From the NCBI GenBank assembly GCA_017410265.1, contig JAFQRC010000004.1, forward strand, positions 1 to 64,000: a DNA stretch of 64,000 nucleotides, written 5' to 3'. This document shows positions 35,617 through 44,474 of the stretch, piece by piece. Below the pieces are notes generated by a model. It searched no databases. It worked only from the letters and a program-made list of their open reading frames with translations, and was not told the DNA's origin. This DNA is from Ruminococcus sp. (GTDB lineage Bacteria > Bacillota > Clostridia > Oscillospirales > Acutalibacteraceae). The translations under genes and the position numbers were made by a program. Every line of letters begins with the position of its first letter. Position 1 is the first letter of the stretch.

Positions 35617-36390
35617 TTACTCGCATTCAGATAGGTACATTTTACCCTCGTGGTCGGTTATATATTTTCCGCTTGGTAAAAGCTTGCTGATTGGCACAAT
35701 TTTGTAGCCTTGTGCTTTGATAGCTTTTATTATCAGCGGAAGTGCTTCAGGTGTGTTTTTTGCTCCGTTGTGTAAAAGTATTATCGAGCCTTCGCAGAGT
35801 TTACTTTCAATGCGACTGACCATATCCTGAGGTGTCGGGTCTTTCCAGTCGAGAGAATCGATGTTCCACTGCGTACAGTACATAGAAAGGCCGTTGCACA
35901 CTTCAACAACCGAGTTATCGTACTCGCCATATGGAGGTCTGAAAAGAGTGACCTCTTTTCCTGTGATTGCGGTGATTTTCTCGTTGCACTGCGTTATTTC
36001 GCTTTGCTGTTCTTCTCTTGAGATTTGAGTCATATGAGCGTGGGTGTTCGAGTGATTTCCAACATCGTGACCGCGGGCATCAATTTCTTTCACTGACTCG
36101 GGATATTTATCCACCCACTCGCCAACCAAAAAGAATGTCGTCTTGACTTCGTTTTCGTCGAGTATGTCAAGCAGTGTTTGAGTTTGTTCGTTGCCCCACG
36201 CGGCATCAAAGGAAATTGAGCACACTTTTTCCTGCGTGTCAACATAATATATCGGAATCAGCCTTTCGGTATTTGCTGTTTGTATCGCCTGTGTAGCTGT
36301 TCGTGTGGCGACTGTAAGCATCAGAGCACCTATCAGCACGCCCGCAAACATCGACAGCATGCCTTTTTTAGTAATAGTATAAACTCTCAT
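35617..36390 (-). CDS. PdaB-like polysaccharide deacetylase
   Basis: 257 residues. One N-terminal transmembrane segment (about 11-31) and a NodB domain. Motif 1 is SFDAAWG, the PdaB-type variant of TFDDG that lacks the second Asp; the zinc pair is in GNHSNTH and the later motif is RPPYGEYD. LLHNGAKNT ends the fold. PdaB-like proteins act on cell-wall or spore peptidoglycan and may be weakly active because of the altered motif. The ATG is six bases after AGGGGG, which lies inside the hairpin at 36394-36428. Its 3' end is duplicated at 34502-34536. Confidence 0.9.
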   Translation of the reverse strand: MRVYTITKKGMLSMFAGVLIGALMLTVATRTATQAIQTANTERLIPIYYVDTQEKVCSISFDAAWGNEQTQTLLDILDENEVKTTFFLVGEWVDKYPESVKEIDARGHDVGNHSNTHAHMTQISREEQQSEITQCNEKITAITGKEVTLFRPPYGEYDNSVVEVCNGLSMYCTQWNIDSLDWKDPTPQDMVSRIESKLCEGSIILLHNGAKNTPEALPLIIKAIKAQGYKIVPISKLLPSGKYITDHEGKMYLSECE

Positions 36391-36393
36391 AAA

Positions 36394-36428
36394 AATCCCC
36401 CTGTAAAGCCTATGCTCACAGGGGGATT
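36394..36428 (-). promoter_or_regulatory. Hairpin after cysS that contains the pdaB-like ribosome site
   Basis: AATCCCCCTGT and ACAGGGGGATT form a perfect 11-bp stem with a 13-base loop. On the minus strand the 3' arm supplies AGGGGG and is followed by TTTATG. It can act as the cysS terminator and also sequester the next ribosome site. Confidence 0.75.
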
Positions 36429-36450
36429 AAAATTACACTTTGCTACTAGG

Positions 36451-37869
36451 TTAAGCCTGAATTTCCCAAGTAATTCCGTCTTTAGAATCCTTGACTACAA
36501 CATGCATAGCAGTAAGCTCGTCGCGGATAGCGTCAGCAGTTGCCCAGTCTTTGTCAGCTCGAGCCTGTGTTCTTTTTGCGATGAGCTCTTCTATTTTAGC
36601 AACATCGACATCAGAGGTTTTTTTCTCGTTCTGGGCCTTGACTTTTCCTGCTTCTTCAATGAGATTGAGGCTTAGCACCTTGTCGAAATCATCGATGAGG
36701 TAGAGCTTAGTCTTATCGTTAGTTTTAGCTTTGAGTACATCATAAACGCTGGTAAGACCGAGAGAAGTATTCAGGTCGTTGTCCATGTTCTCTTTGAATT
36801 TTGCGATGTACTGAGAAGCAGTTTCCATATCAACTTCGCCGTCGTCTTTGAGGTTAGCGATACGGGAAACGAGCTTGTTGTACGCAGTGACTGTGTTGTC
36901 TAAAATATCAAAGTCGAACATCAGCGGTTTTCTGTAGTGTGACTGTAAGCAGAACATTCTGTACGCAAGCGGGTTGTAACCCTTTTCCTCGAGCAGAGAA
37001 ACGGTGAGAAACTCGCCCTTAGACTTGCTCATCTTGCCTCGTCTGTCTAAAAGATGGAGTACGTGGAACCAGTATTTGCACCACTGGTGGCCAAGGTACG
37101 CTTCAGACTGTGCGATTTCGTTTGTATGGTGAGGGAAAGCATTGTCAACACCACCGCAGTGAATGTCGCAGTATTCACCTAAGTGCTTGATAGAAATAGA
37201 GCTACACTCGATGTGCCAGCCCGGATATCCCAAGCCCCAAGGTGAATCCCATTTTAATTCCTGGTCGTCGAACTTTGATTTTGTAAACCAGAGTACAAAG
37301 TCGGTTTTATTCTTCTTTGAGAGGTCTTCTTCAACATCGTCACGAACGCCAACCTCGAGGTCTTCCTCTTTCTGGTTGCCAAAAACATAGTATTTATCAA
37401 GCTTTGATGTATCAAAATAAACATTACCACCGCTAATGTAAGCGTAGTCCTTTTCGAGCAGTACAGACACCATATCGATGAATTCTTCGATACAGTTAGT
37501 AGCAGGCTCGACTACATCAGGGGTTTTGATGTTGAGCTTTTTGCAGTCTTCAAAGAAAGCGTCTGTGTAGAATTTCGCGATTTCAAGAACTGTTTTCTTC
37601 TCACGCTTTGCACCCTTGAGCATCTTGTCTTCGCCTGTGTCAGCGTCAGAGCTGAGGTGACCGACATCAGTGATATTCATAACTCTTGTTACATCATAGC
37701 CACTGTAACGAAGATACTTCTCGAGAACATCTTCCATAATATATGTGCGGAGATTACCTATGTGTGCGTAGTGATACACAGTAGGGCCACAGGTGTACAT
37801 ACGGACACGCTTGCCTTCAAAAGGAATAAATTCCTGCTTTTCGTTTCCTAAAGTATTGTAGAGAATCAT
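36451..37869 (-). CDS. cysS: Cysteinyl-tRNA synthetase
   Basis: 472 residues from the ATG at 37869 (GGAGG upstream). HIGH-type motif HIGN in CGPTVYHYAHIGNLR, zinc ligands including CGG and HHTNE, and KMSKS in GKMSKSKGEF. It charges tRNA-Cys. Start overlaps the cysE stop by four bases, giving translational coupling. Expression is governed by the Cys T-box ahead of cysE, so both the amino acid supply and its charging respond to uncharged tRNA-Cys. Confidence 0.98.
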   Translation of the reverse strand: MILYNTLGNEKQEFIPFEGKRVRMYTCGPTVYHYAHIGNLRTYIMEDVLEKYLRYSGYDVTRVMNITDVGHLSSDADTGEDKMLKGAKREKKTVLEIAKFYTDAFFEDCKKLNIKTPDVVEPATNCIEEFIDMVSVLLEKDYAYISGGNVYFDTSKLDKYYVFGNQKEEDLEVGVRDDVEEDLSKKNKTDFVLWFTKSKFDDQELKWDSPWGLGYPGWHIECSSISIKHLGEYCDIHCGGVDNAFPHHTNEIAQSEAYLGHQWCKYWFHVLHLLDRRGKMSKSKGEFLTVSLLEEKGYNPLAYRMFCLQSHYRKPLMFDFDILDNTVTAYNKLVSRIANLKDDGEVDMETASQYIAKFKENMDNDLNTSLGLTSVYDVLKAKTNDKTKLYLIDDFDKVLSLNLIEEAGKVKAQNEKKTSDVDVAKIEELIAKRTQARADKDWATADAIRDELTAMHVVVKDSKDGITWEIQA

Positions 37870-38495
37870 TGTTTTTCCTCCAGTTTCTTTTTGAGTTCGT
37901 CGATTTGAATCTGCATTCTGCACAGCTCTTGTGCGACAGGATCAGAGTAGTGAATCTGGTCGAGATAGTCAAGCTTCTGACCGTTGATTTTGACAATTCT
38001 CGCGGGTACACCGACAGCGGTAGCGTTATCAGGTACTTCAGTGAGCACCACGGCACCTGCGGCGATTCGCGCGTTATCGCCAACCCTGAACGGACCGAGC
38101 ACCTTAGCTCCGGAGCCGACCAGCACATTGTCACCAAGAGTCGGGTGACGCTTGCCGTGTTCTTTACCTGTACCGCCGAGGGTTACATTCTGGTAAAGTG
38201 TGCAGTTATCACCGATGATAGTTGTTTCGCCAATAACCACACCCATACCGTGGTCGATGAAAAGTCCCTTGCCGATTGTAGCGCCCGGGTGAATTTCAAC
38301 ACCCGTTTTGTGACGACAGCGCTGAGAAATCCATCGAGCGATAAACTTCATATTATGATTGTAAAACCAGTGAGCGCGTCTATAGCTCCTGACAGCCTTG
38401 TAGCCCGAATACAGGAAGAAAACCTCCATTCTGCTCCTTGCCGCAGGGTCACGCTCCATAACGGAGTTTAAATCCGCTATCAAAGTCTTGAACAT
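37866..38495 (-). CDS. cysE: Serine O-acetyltransferase
   Basis: 209 residues. The left-handed beta-helix hexapeptide repeats are plain (IHPGATIGKGLFIDHGMGVVIG, split here by function: IHPGA, GKGLFIDHG, GVVIGETT), with the catalytic His in IDHGMG and TLGGTGK in the acetyl-CoA loop. It makes O-acetylserine from serine and acetyl-CoA, the first step of cysteine synthesis. First gene of cysE-cysS; the arrangement matches Bacillus cysES. Confidence 0.97.
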   Translation of the reverse strand: MFKTLIADLNSVMERDPAARSRMEVFFLYSGYKAVRSYRRAHWFYNHNMKFIARWISQRCRHKTGVEIHPGATIGKGLFIDHGMGVVIGETTIIGDNCTLYQNVTLGGTGKEHGKRHPTLGDNVLVGSGAKVLGPFRVGDNARIAAGAVVLTEVPDNATAVGVPARIVKINGQKLDYLDQIHYSDPVAQELCRMQIQIDELKKKLEEKQ

Positions 38496-38530
38496 ATATA
38501 TTCTCCTAGTCTGAAAATTAGAAAGATAAC

Positions 38531-38828
38531 AAAAAATGCGCCATCCCGAAAGGGACGACGCAGTCGTGGTTCCACCCAGATTCAGTTAAAGCCTTCCCCT
38601 TGAGGGGGGAGGAGGACCGCTTGGCGGTGGAGGAGGTGTAAATACACAAACCTACCCTTTAACCCTTTGTGCTTTGTAACGGAAGCTCCCGTGTGAAGAT
38701 ACTTATTTTCCCCTCACAAGCTCACAGGTGCATTTCACAAAAATCAGCTAAAGGAAATTTCAGCAGCTATTCCTCTCTCTGCTAGCGTCAGTTTTGCTAC
38801 TTCTCCTGCTCAACGCCTTTTTATATCA
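38531..38828 (-). ncRNA. T-box leader, tRNA-Cys specific
   Basis: On the minus strand the leader contains an AGAGAGGA stem I segment, a candidate specifier TGC (Cys) in GAAATGCACC, a stem III (CACAAA/TTTGTG), the T-box core GGGTGGAACCACG, and a terminator GCGTCGTCCC/GGGATGGCGC followed by ATTTTTT. Uncharged tRNA-Cys should stabilise the antiterminator and allow cysE-cysS transcription. The core differs from the usual GGAACCGCG by one base. Confidence 0.92.
38590..38637 (+). repeat. Hairpin-rich segment inserted in the T-box leader
   Basis: On the plus strand this purine-rich stretch has two small hairpins, CCCCTTGAGGGG and CCGCTTGGCGG, followed by GGAGGAGGTG. It lies between stem III and the T-box core, where leaders are usually short. 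The style recalls small dispersed hairpin repeats of Clostridia. No second copy was seen in the window. Confidence 0.5.
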
Positions 38829-38833
38829 CTAGT

Positions 38834-38862
38834 ATTATATACATTTATTATAAAAATTGCAA
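38834..38862 (-). promoter_or_regulatory. Promoter of the cysE-cysS T-box transcript
   Basis: On the minus strand TTGCAA and TATAAT are 17 bases apart. Confidence 0.85.
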
Positions 38863-38865
38863 TAC

Positions 38866-39453
38866 TTACATTTCGCTTATGGTATCTTTGTTGTCAAGCA
38901 CATATTTCACACCTGAAATAACAGCGAACAAAACAGAAATCCACATCATAACTTCGCCTGCGATATAGAAAATATAAGCCAAATTGTAGTAATCGAAGTT
39001 TATAAGAAGATATTGTTCAAAAATTCCAAGCAAAATCTGTAACACAAATACGCCGATTATCGCGATTATCTGAGAAACAGTTTTAGCCTTGCCCCAGATA
39101 TTAGCGGCAACGACCTTGCCCTGTGATGCTGCAGAAAGTCTGACAGAAGTTACTACGAACTCTCTGAAAAGTACAATCAGAATGATGATAGGGTCGCACA
39201 GTCCCTTTGCTAAAAAGCAAACTAATGCTGAGATAACTAAAATCTTGTCAGCAATCGGGTCAGCAAATTTGCCGAAATTTGTGATAAGATTACGCTCGCG
39301 AGCGATTTTTCCGTCGAAGTAGTCAGTGATTGAAGCCGCACCGAAAATCAGTCCTGCGACTAAATAGTGAAATGGAAAATCGATTAACATAGCCGCTACC
39401 ATAAACGGAACGAGGATAATCCGAAGAACTGTTAACTTGTTAGGTAAATTCAT
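38866..39453 (-). CDS. pgsA: CDP-diacylglycerol-glycerol-3-phosphate 3-phosphatidyltransferase
   Basis: 195 residues with several membrane helices. The CDP-alcohol phosphotransferase signature DGKIARERNLITNFGKFADP ends with DK, giving the DG-AR-G-D-D metal and substrate residues. It makes phosphatidylglycerol phosphate at the membrane. Its ribosome site lies in the end of rimO (GGAGGTATAAAATG), so the two are coupled. Last gene of recA-recX-rimO-pgsA. Confidence 0.96.
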   Translation of the reverse strand: MNLPNKLTVLRIILVPFMVAAMLIDFPFHYLVAGLIFGAASITDYFDGKIARERNLITNFGKFADPIADKILVISALVCFLAKGLCDPIIILIVLFREFVVTSVRLSAASQGKVVAANIWGKAKTVSQIIAIIGVFVLQILLGIFEQYLLINFDYYNLAYIFYIAGEVMMWISVLFAVISGVKYVLDNKDTISEM

Positions 39454-39454
39454 T

Positions 39455-40786
39455 TTATACCTCCATTTCGCCCACTAAATCGCAGTCGAGATAGTCGTTA
39501 ATCTTAACTTTAACGATGTCGCCCTGCTTTGGCTTATCTTCGTTTATAGTGAAGAATACGCACGGGTCAACCTCAGGCGCGTCAAGTACGCTCCTTCCGA
39601 AATAACACTCAGCATAGCGGTCAAATCCGTCAACTAAAACATCGAGAGTTTTGCCGATGTATTTTTCGCAGTTATTCTGCATGATGATAGCCTGCTGTTC
39701 GTTTATAATCTGCGCGCGCTTAGCTTTCACATCTTCATCGAGCTGGTCATCATAGTCGCCTGCTTTTGTATCCTCTTCCTGAGAGTACGCAAAACAGCCC
39801 AGTCGCTCAAATTTCATGTCTTTCACAAACTGAGAAAGCTCAGTAAACTGCTCCTGTGTTTCACCCGGGAAGCCTGCGATTAAGGTAGTGCGCAAAGTGA
39901 TGTCAGGAATCTCAGCTCTTATCTTATTGATAAGGGCAGTGAGGGTTTCCTTATCGCCCTTGCGGTTCATCCTTTTTAGCACCTCGCCGTTACAGTGTTG
40001 CAAAGGTAGGTCGATGTATTTAACGATTTTGTCTTCGGTTTTTATTGTATCTATCAGTTCGTCAGTGATTCTGTCAGGGTAGCAGTAAAGAATTCGTACC
40101 CACTCTAAACCCTCTATTTTGCACAGTTCTTTTAAAAGCTCAGGTAGCATCAGCTTTGAGTAGATATCTTCACCGTAACGGGTGGTATCCTGAGCGATAA
40201 CATTGAGCTCTTTGACTCCGTTTTGAACTAAAGTCTTAGCTTCTTCTAAGATGTTTTCTATTTTTCTGGAGCGGAACGAACCTCTAATCAGCGGAATCGC
40301 GCAGTATGTACAGCAGTTATCACAACCGTCAGCAACGCGCAAGTATGCGTAATGCTGTAGGGTAGACTGCACGCGCTTTCCGTCAAGTGGCATAAGCTCT
40401 TTTTTTGGAAAGCTTTCAACGATTTCATCTTCCATAGCTTTTTCTAAAGCGGAGCAGATATCTCCGTTTGCGCCTAGTCCTAAAACAACATCAACCTCCG
40501 GAATAAGTTCGCGGATTTCTTCTGCGTAACGCTGAGCAAGACAGCCTGTGACAACGATTTTTTTAATTTTACCCTCTTCCTTGAGCTTGGAGAGTTCAAG
40601 AATTTCGTTGATGCTTTCCTGCTTAGCGGATTCAATAAATCCGCAGGTGTTGATGATAGCGATATCTGACATAGCGGCGTCTTCAATAAGCCTGAATCCG
40701 CCATCTCTTACTTTGCTCATCATCATTTCGCAGTCAACTCTGTTCTTGGCACAACCCAAGGACACAAAACCAACAGTAGTAGACAT
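39455..40786 (-). CDS. rimO: Ribosomal protein uS12 methylthiotransferase RimO
   Basis: 443 residues from the ATG at 40786; the TTG at 40798 forms part of the TTGGAGA ribosome site. The N-terminal UPF0004 domain has conserved Cys (SLGCAKNRVDCE, INTCGF, VTGCLAQRY), the radical SAM domain has GCDNCCTYCAIP (CxxxCxxC), and a C-terminal TRAM domain ends the protein. It adds a methylthio group to an Asp of ribosomal protein S12. Grouping with recA and pgsA is common in Clostridia. Confidence 0.97.
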   Translation of the reverse strand: MSTTVGFVSLGCAKNRVDCEMMMSKVRDGGFRLIEDAAMSDIAIINTCGFIESAKQESINEILELSKLKEEGKIKKIVVTGCLAQRYAEEIRELIPEVDVVLGLGANGDICSALEKAMEDEIVESFPKKELMPLDGKRVQSTLQHYAYLRVADGCDNCCTYCAIPLIRGSFRSRKIENILEEAKTLVQNGVKELNVIAQDTTRYGEDIYSKLMLPELLKELCKIEGLEWVRILYCYPDRITDELIDTIKTEDKIVKYIDLPLQHCNGEVLKRMNRKGDKETLTALINKIRAEIPDITLRTTLIAGFPGETQEQFTELSQFVKDMKFERLGCFAYSQEEDTKAGDYDDQLDEDVKAKRAQIINEQQAIIMQNNCEKYIGKTLDVLVDGFDRYAECYFGRSVLDAPEVDPCVFFTINEDKPKQGDIVKVKINDYLDCDLVGEMEV

Positions 40787-40805
40787 TTTGTTCTCCAATT
40801 ATGTA

Positions 40806-41423
40806 TTAGTCGCAGTAGTCGATATCAGTGTATTCACTCAGCACAGCTTTGATATCAGAATAGCTGTAGCCAAGTCTGACAAGTCCGTTTACACATCTTC
40901 TGCGACCTTTTTCGTCAAATAGATTTTTAGAGTATTTTTTGTTTATCACAGCTCTGATGTTTTCATAAATGTCAACATCGAGCTCGTCAACCGTATCGCG
41001 TGCTAAATCGCGGTCAATTCCTTTGTCGCAAAGTTTGCGAACAGCGGCACTTTTTGAAAGGTGCTTTAAACTGAGCAAATCTGTTGCGTAGCGTTTAGCG
41101 TAACGCTCGTCGTTTATGAGTCCGAGTTCCTGTAGCCGCTCAACGGCTTTTGTTGCAGCTTCATAGCTACTGTCCTTAGCAACCTTATCGATAAGCTCTT
41201 TCTTTGAATGGTCACGATAGGAGATAAGCCACATCGCCTTGTCTTTAGCGCGTTTGATGTTAGATGCGTCTATGACTTCTTTGAGCTTCTCATCATCAAT
41301 TTCATCGCCGACATCAATGCGGTAGGAAAGCACAGTTTCTGTGTCAATCTTCAGTGCAAATTCGCCGTCGATATAAAGCGCCGACAGCCCTTTTTTCTTG
41401 GGCTCAATAGCAGTGATTTTCAT
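40806..41423 (-). CDS. recX: Regulatory protein RecX
   Basis: 205 residues of three-helix repeats: ALKIDTETVLSYRIDVGDEI, RAKDKAMWLISYRDHSKKEL and RLQELGLINDERYAKRYATD are characteristic. RecX binds RecA filaments and limits recombinase activity. Its start overlaps the recA stop by one base (TGATG), so synthesis is tied to recA. Confidence 0.94.
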   Translation of the reverse strand: MKITAIEPKKKGLSALYIDGEFALKIDTETVLSYRIDVGDEIDDEKLKEVIDASNIKRAKDKAMWLISYRDHSKKELIDKVAKDSSYEAATKAVERLQELGLINDERYAKRYATDLLSLKHLSKSAAVRKLCDKGIDRDLARDTVDELDVDIYENIRAVINKKYSKNLFDEKGRRRCVNGLVRLGYSYSDIKAVLSEYTDIDYCD

Positions 41424-42526
41424 CAGTCTTCAACTAAAATATCGATGTTAGACTTAGAGCTCTTTGCAGGGGTAGCCTTGGTTTCGGTGGCAGGCTTTGA
41501 AACAAGAGTAGCCTTAGCAGGCTTTTTGACTCTGGTGCTTAGTTTATCGATATTCTGCCAAAGCAGTGTCTCGATTTCCTGTCTGAGCTCGTCGTTGTTC
41601 TCGAGCAACTCCTTGACATTGTCACGGCCCTGACCGAGTCTTGTTTCGCCGAAGTTGAACCAAGCACCTGATTTCTGGACTACATCAGCTTTTACAGCCA
41701 GGTCTAGTAACTCACCTGAACGAGAGATACCCTTGCCATACATGATGTCAAATTCAGCCTCTTTGAACGGAGGAGCTATTTTATTCTTAACAACCTTGGC
41801 GCGGGTACGAGAACCAATCATCTCGCCGTTTTGCTTCAAGGTTTCAACTCTTCTGATGTCAATACGGACAGAGCTGTAGAACTTCAGCGCTCTACCGCCA
41901 GGAGTAACCTCAGGGTTACCGTATACAACGCCGACTTTCTCTCTGAGCTGGTTGATAAAGATAGCAACGCAGTTTGATTTAGAAATAGCACCTGCGAGCT
42001 TTCTTAAAGCCTGTGACATAAGTCTTGCCTGAAGACCAACATGGGAGTCACCCATTTCGCCTTCAATTTCAGCCTTTGGAACGAGAGCTGCAACAGAGTC
42101 GATAACGATAACATCGATAGCGCCACTGCGGATAAGAGCCTCAGCAATTTCGAGCGCATCTTCGCCTGTGTCTGGCTGAGAAACTAAAAGCGAGTCAACA
42201 TCTACACCGAGAGCCTGAGCGTAAACAGGGTCTAAAGCGTGCTCAACGTCGATGAAAGCGACATTACCGCCGTCTTTCTGACCCTCAGCGATACAGTGGA
42301 GTGAAAGTGTAGTTTTACCTGAAGATTCAGGTCCGTAGATTTCGATAATTCTGCCTCGTGGCAAACCACCGATACCAAGTGCGATATCGAGAGATAATGA
42401 GCCTGTAGAAACATGACCGACATTGAGCGCCGAGTCCTGACCCAGGCGCATAACAGCACCCTTACCAAACTGTTTTTCAATCTGACCCAGAGCGGTCTCA
42501 AGAGCTTTATTCTTATCAATAGCCAT
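41423..42526 (-). CDS. recA: Recombinase RecA
   Basis: 367 residues. Walker [10 protein letters not shown], Walker [12 protein letters not shown], the L2 loop region and the [12 protein letters not shown] segment are all standard. It forms the nucleoprotein filament for homologous recombination and triggers LexA self-cleavage. The C-terminal 30 residues are Lys/Ala/Thr rich. Promoter at 42572-42600 with a LexA-like box upstream, so SOS control is likely. First gene of the recA-recX-rimO-pgsA run. Confidence 0.99.
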   Translation of the reverse strand: MAIDKNKALETALGQIEKQFGKGAVMRLGQDSALNVGHVSTGSLSLDIALGIGGLPRGRIIEIYGPESSGKTTLSLHCIAEGQKDGGNVAFIDVEHALDPVYAQALGVDVDSLLVSQPDTGEDALEIAEALIRSGAIDVIVIDSVAALVPKAEIEGEMGDSHVGLQARLMSQALRKLAGAISKSNCVAIFINQLREKVGVVYGNPEVTPGGRALKFYSSVRIDIRRVETLKQNGEMIGSRTRAKVVKNKIAPPFKEAEFDIMYGKGISRSGELLDLAVKADVVQKSGAWFNFGETRLGQGRDNVKELLENNDELRQEIETLLWQNIDKLSTRVKKPAKATLVSKPATETKATPAKSSKSNIDILVED

Positions 42527-42571
42527 AAAAATTCTCCTTTTGGGGCTTTGCCCGATAAATATTACATAGAA

Positions 42572-42600
42572 ATTATACCACGAAATCTGACAGATTTCAA
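42572..42600 (-). promoter_or_regulatory. Promoter of recA
   Basis: On the minus strand TTGAAA and TATAAT are 17 bases apart, with TGG before the -10 hexamer. Confidence 0.85.
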
Positions 42601-42609
42601 CAAAATTTC

Positions 42610-42621
42610 GAAAATATGTTC
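42610..42621 (-). promoter_or_regulatory. LexA (SOS) box-like site
   Basis: Minus-strand GAACATATTTTC differs by one base from the Firmicute GAAC-N4-GTTC box and sits 10 bases upstream of the recA -35 element. Confidence 0.55.
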
Positions 42622-42636
42622 TAATTGTAACCTTGG

Positions 42637-43485
42637 TTACGGATTGTAAATAGCGCTTAATGCACGGATGGTACCGCCTAAATCGAGATAGCCTCTGATG
42701 TCAGTAAAGCCCGCTTTTTTTAAAAGCTCTCTGACATATTCAAACTGACCTTCTCCAAGCTCAAAGGCGATAAAGCCATTTACTTTGAGCTTCCTTGACC
42801 ACAAAGAAATGATTCCTTTATAAAAGTCGTAGCCGTCTTTTCCACCGTCTAAAGCAAGCGTTGGCTCAAACTGAACTTCCCTTTGAAGTGTCGGAATTTC
42901 ATCACTTTTTATATACGGAGGGTTTGATACCAAAAGGTCGAGAGAGCCGTCCTCAAATTCATCAACACAGTCGTACAAATCAGCGTGGATTGCTTTGATA
43001 AAAGCATCGTTGAGCTGTGCGTTTTTAGTAAGGTACGAGTATGCTGTTTCACTTTTTTCAACAGCGCAAACATAAGCATTTTCAAAGTGTTTTTTCAGCG
43101 TGATAGCGATGATTCCCGAGCCTGAGCACAAATCAACTATTTTTGCACTTTTTCTGTTTTTGAGTAAGTTAAGACATGCGTTTACTAAAACCTCGGTGTC
43201 ATCCCGCGGAATGAGCACTCCGGGAGCTACCTCAAAAGTGTTTCCCATAAAGTACCACTTGCCGATGATGTACTGCACAGGCTCGCCCTCTGTTCTTCTT
43301 TTTACGCACTCGCTGAGCTCATTTAGCTTGCTTTCATCAGCTACTTTATCACCGTATACGGTGATGTCAGTGCGTGAAAGAGAGAAGATATGTTCAAAAA
43401 GATATACAGTATCAAAGGCGGGGTCGCTAACTCCCGCCTTTTGTAGTTTTTGTTTTGTGAGATTAAACGCTTCTTTGATGTTCAT
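42637..43485 (-). CDS. prmC: Peptide chain release factor N5-glutamine methyltransferase
   Basis: 282 residues. An N-terminal helical domain is followed by the SAM domain with [14 protein letters not shown] and the substrate motif SNPPYI. It methylates the Gln of the GGQ motif of release factors RF1 and RF2. Its start overlaps the DUF1385 stop by one base (TAATG); this pairing is common in Firmicutes near prfA. Confidence 0.96.
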   Translation of the reverse strand: MNIKEAFNLTKQKLQKAGVSDPAFDTVYLFEHIFSLSRTDITVYGDKVADESKLNELSECVKRRTEGEPVQYIIGKWYFMGNTFEVAPGVLIPRDDTEVLVNACLNLLKNRKSAKIVDLCSGSGIIAITLKKHFENAYVCAVEKSETAYSYLTKNAQLNDAFIKAIHADLYDCVDEFEDGSLDLLVSNPPYIKSDEIPTLQREVQFEPTLALDGGKDGYDFYKGIISLWSRKLKVNGFIAFELGEGQFEYVRELLKKAGFTDIRGYLDLGGTIRALSAIYNP

Positions 43486-44471
43486 TATTTATCACAGCAG
43501 TTTGATACAATGTCAGAGCCGTCATCAGGGATAACAGCGGTCATAGCCTCTATTGCAACCTCAATCATTTTCTTGTCAGGCTCTTTTGTAGTGATGTGCT
43601 GAGCCCACATACCCGGTTTAGCTAAGATGCGGGTGAATTTGTTGTCGTATTTACCGCAGAGCTTGATAGCTTCGTATCCGATACCAATCATAATAGGTAA
43701 GAGTAAAAGCTTGAACACAGGGCGCAGAATGCTGATGCCGAAAGGCTGAGCAGGAATAAACAGACCGAGCACAACTCCGATTAAAAGTGTGATTACCAGA
43801 AAGCTTGTTCCGCATCTCGGGTGGAATCTAGACTGCTTTTTGATGTTTTCAACAGTGAGTTCGAGTCCTTCTTCGTAGCAGAAAATAGTTTTATGCTCTG
43901 CGCCGTGATACATAAACACGCGCTTCATTTCTTCCATCTGTGAACAAAGAATGATGTAGCCTAAAAACAGCGCGATTTTAAGTACACCCTCGAAAACTGA
44001 TTTAGCAAGCACAACATCTGTGATAGAAGGAAATATAAGTGCGAGCAAATCGTAAAGCAGAGAAGGTAAGAAGAAAAACAAACCTACAGCAAGCAGTACA
44101 CCCAGTACTGTAGCTATAACCATAATGACCTTCATCAGGTTGTCGCCGAGCTTTTCTGTGAGCCATTTTTCAAACTTAGATGGCTCCTCCTCTTCAACAA
44201 GACCTGCTTCGAGAGCCTTATCCGCAGAAACAGAGAGAGCTTTGTAGCTCAGTCGCATTGAGTCAATAAGACCACAGATACCTCTGATTATAGGGAGTCT
44301 GAAAAACTTGCTTTTTGAAGTGATTGAAGGGAAGTTGATGTCTTCAGTATGTATTTCGTTTTCACCTGTGCGGACAGCAACAGTAGTGCGCTTTGGCCCG
44401 CGCATCATAATACCTTCGATAAGTGCGCTGCCGCCGATAGAGGTGATTTTTCTTTCGTTAGTGTTTGCCAT
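43485..44471 (-). CDS. DUF1385 membrane protein (YqhQ-like)
   Basis: 328 residues. The family begins GGSALIEGIMMRGPKR, seen here at residues about 13-28. Several transmembrane segments follow (about 110-140, 165-182, 225-250), and a conserved core has YHGAEHKTIFCYE and RFHPRCGTSF with possible metal-binding His/Cys. Function unknown, though the family is widespread in Firmicutes next to prmC and prfA. Its ribosome site lies in the end of the histidine kinase gene. Confidence 0.9.
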   Translation of the reverse strand: MANTNERKITSIGGSALIEGIMMRGPKRTTVAVRTGENEIHTEDINFPSITSKSKFFRLPIIRGICGLIDSMRLSYKALSVSADKALEAGLVEEEEPSKFEKWLTEKLGDNLMKVIMVIATVLGVLLAVGLFFFLPSLLYDLLALIFPSITDVVLAKSVFEGVLKIALFLGYIILCSQMEEMKRVFMYHGAEHKTIFCYEEGLELTVENIKKQSRFHPRCGTSFLVITLLIGVVLGLFIPAQPFGISILRPVFKLLLLPIMIGIGYEAIKLCGKYDNKFTRILAKPGMWAQHITTKEPDKKMIEVAIEAMTAVIPDDGSDIVSNCCDK

Positions 44472-44474
44472 AAT

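Noticed and set aside
38585-38663. GTTAAAG/CTTTAAC as terminal inverted repeats of a mobile element in the T-box
   Set aside because: CTTTAAC falls inside the likely stem III loop and no target duplication is seen.
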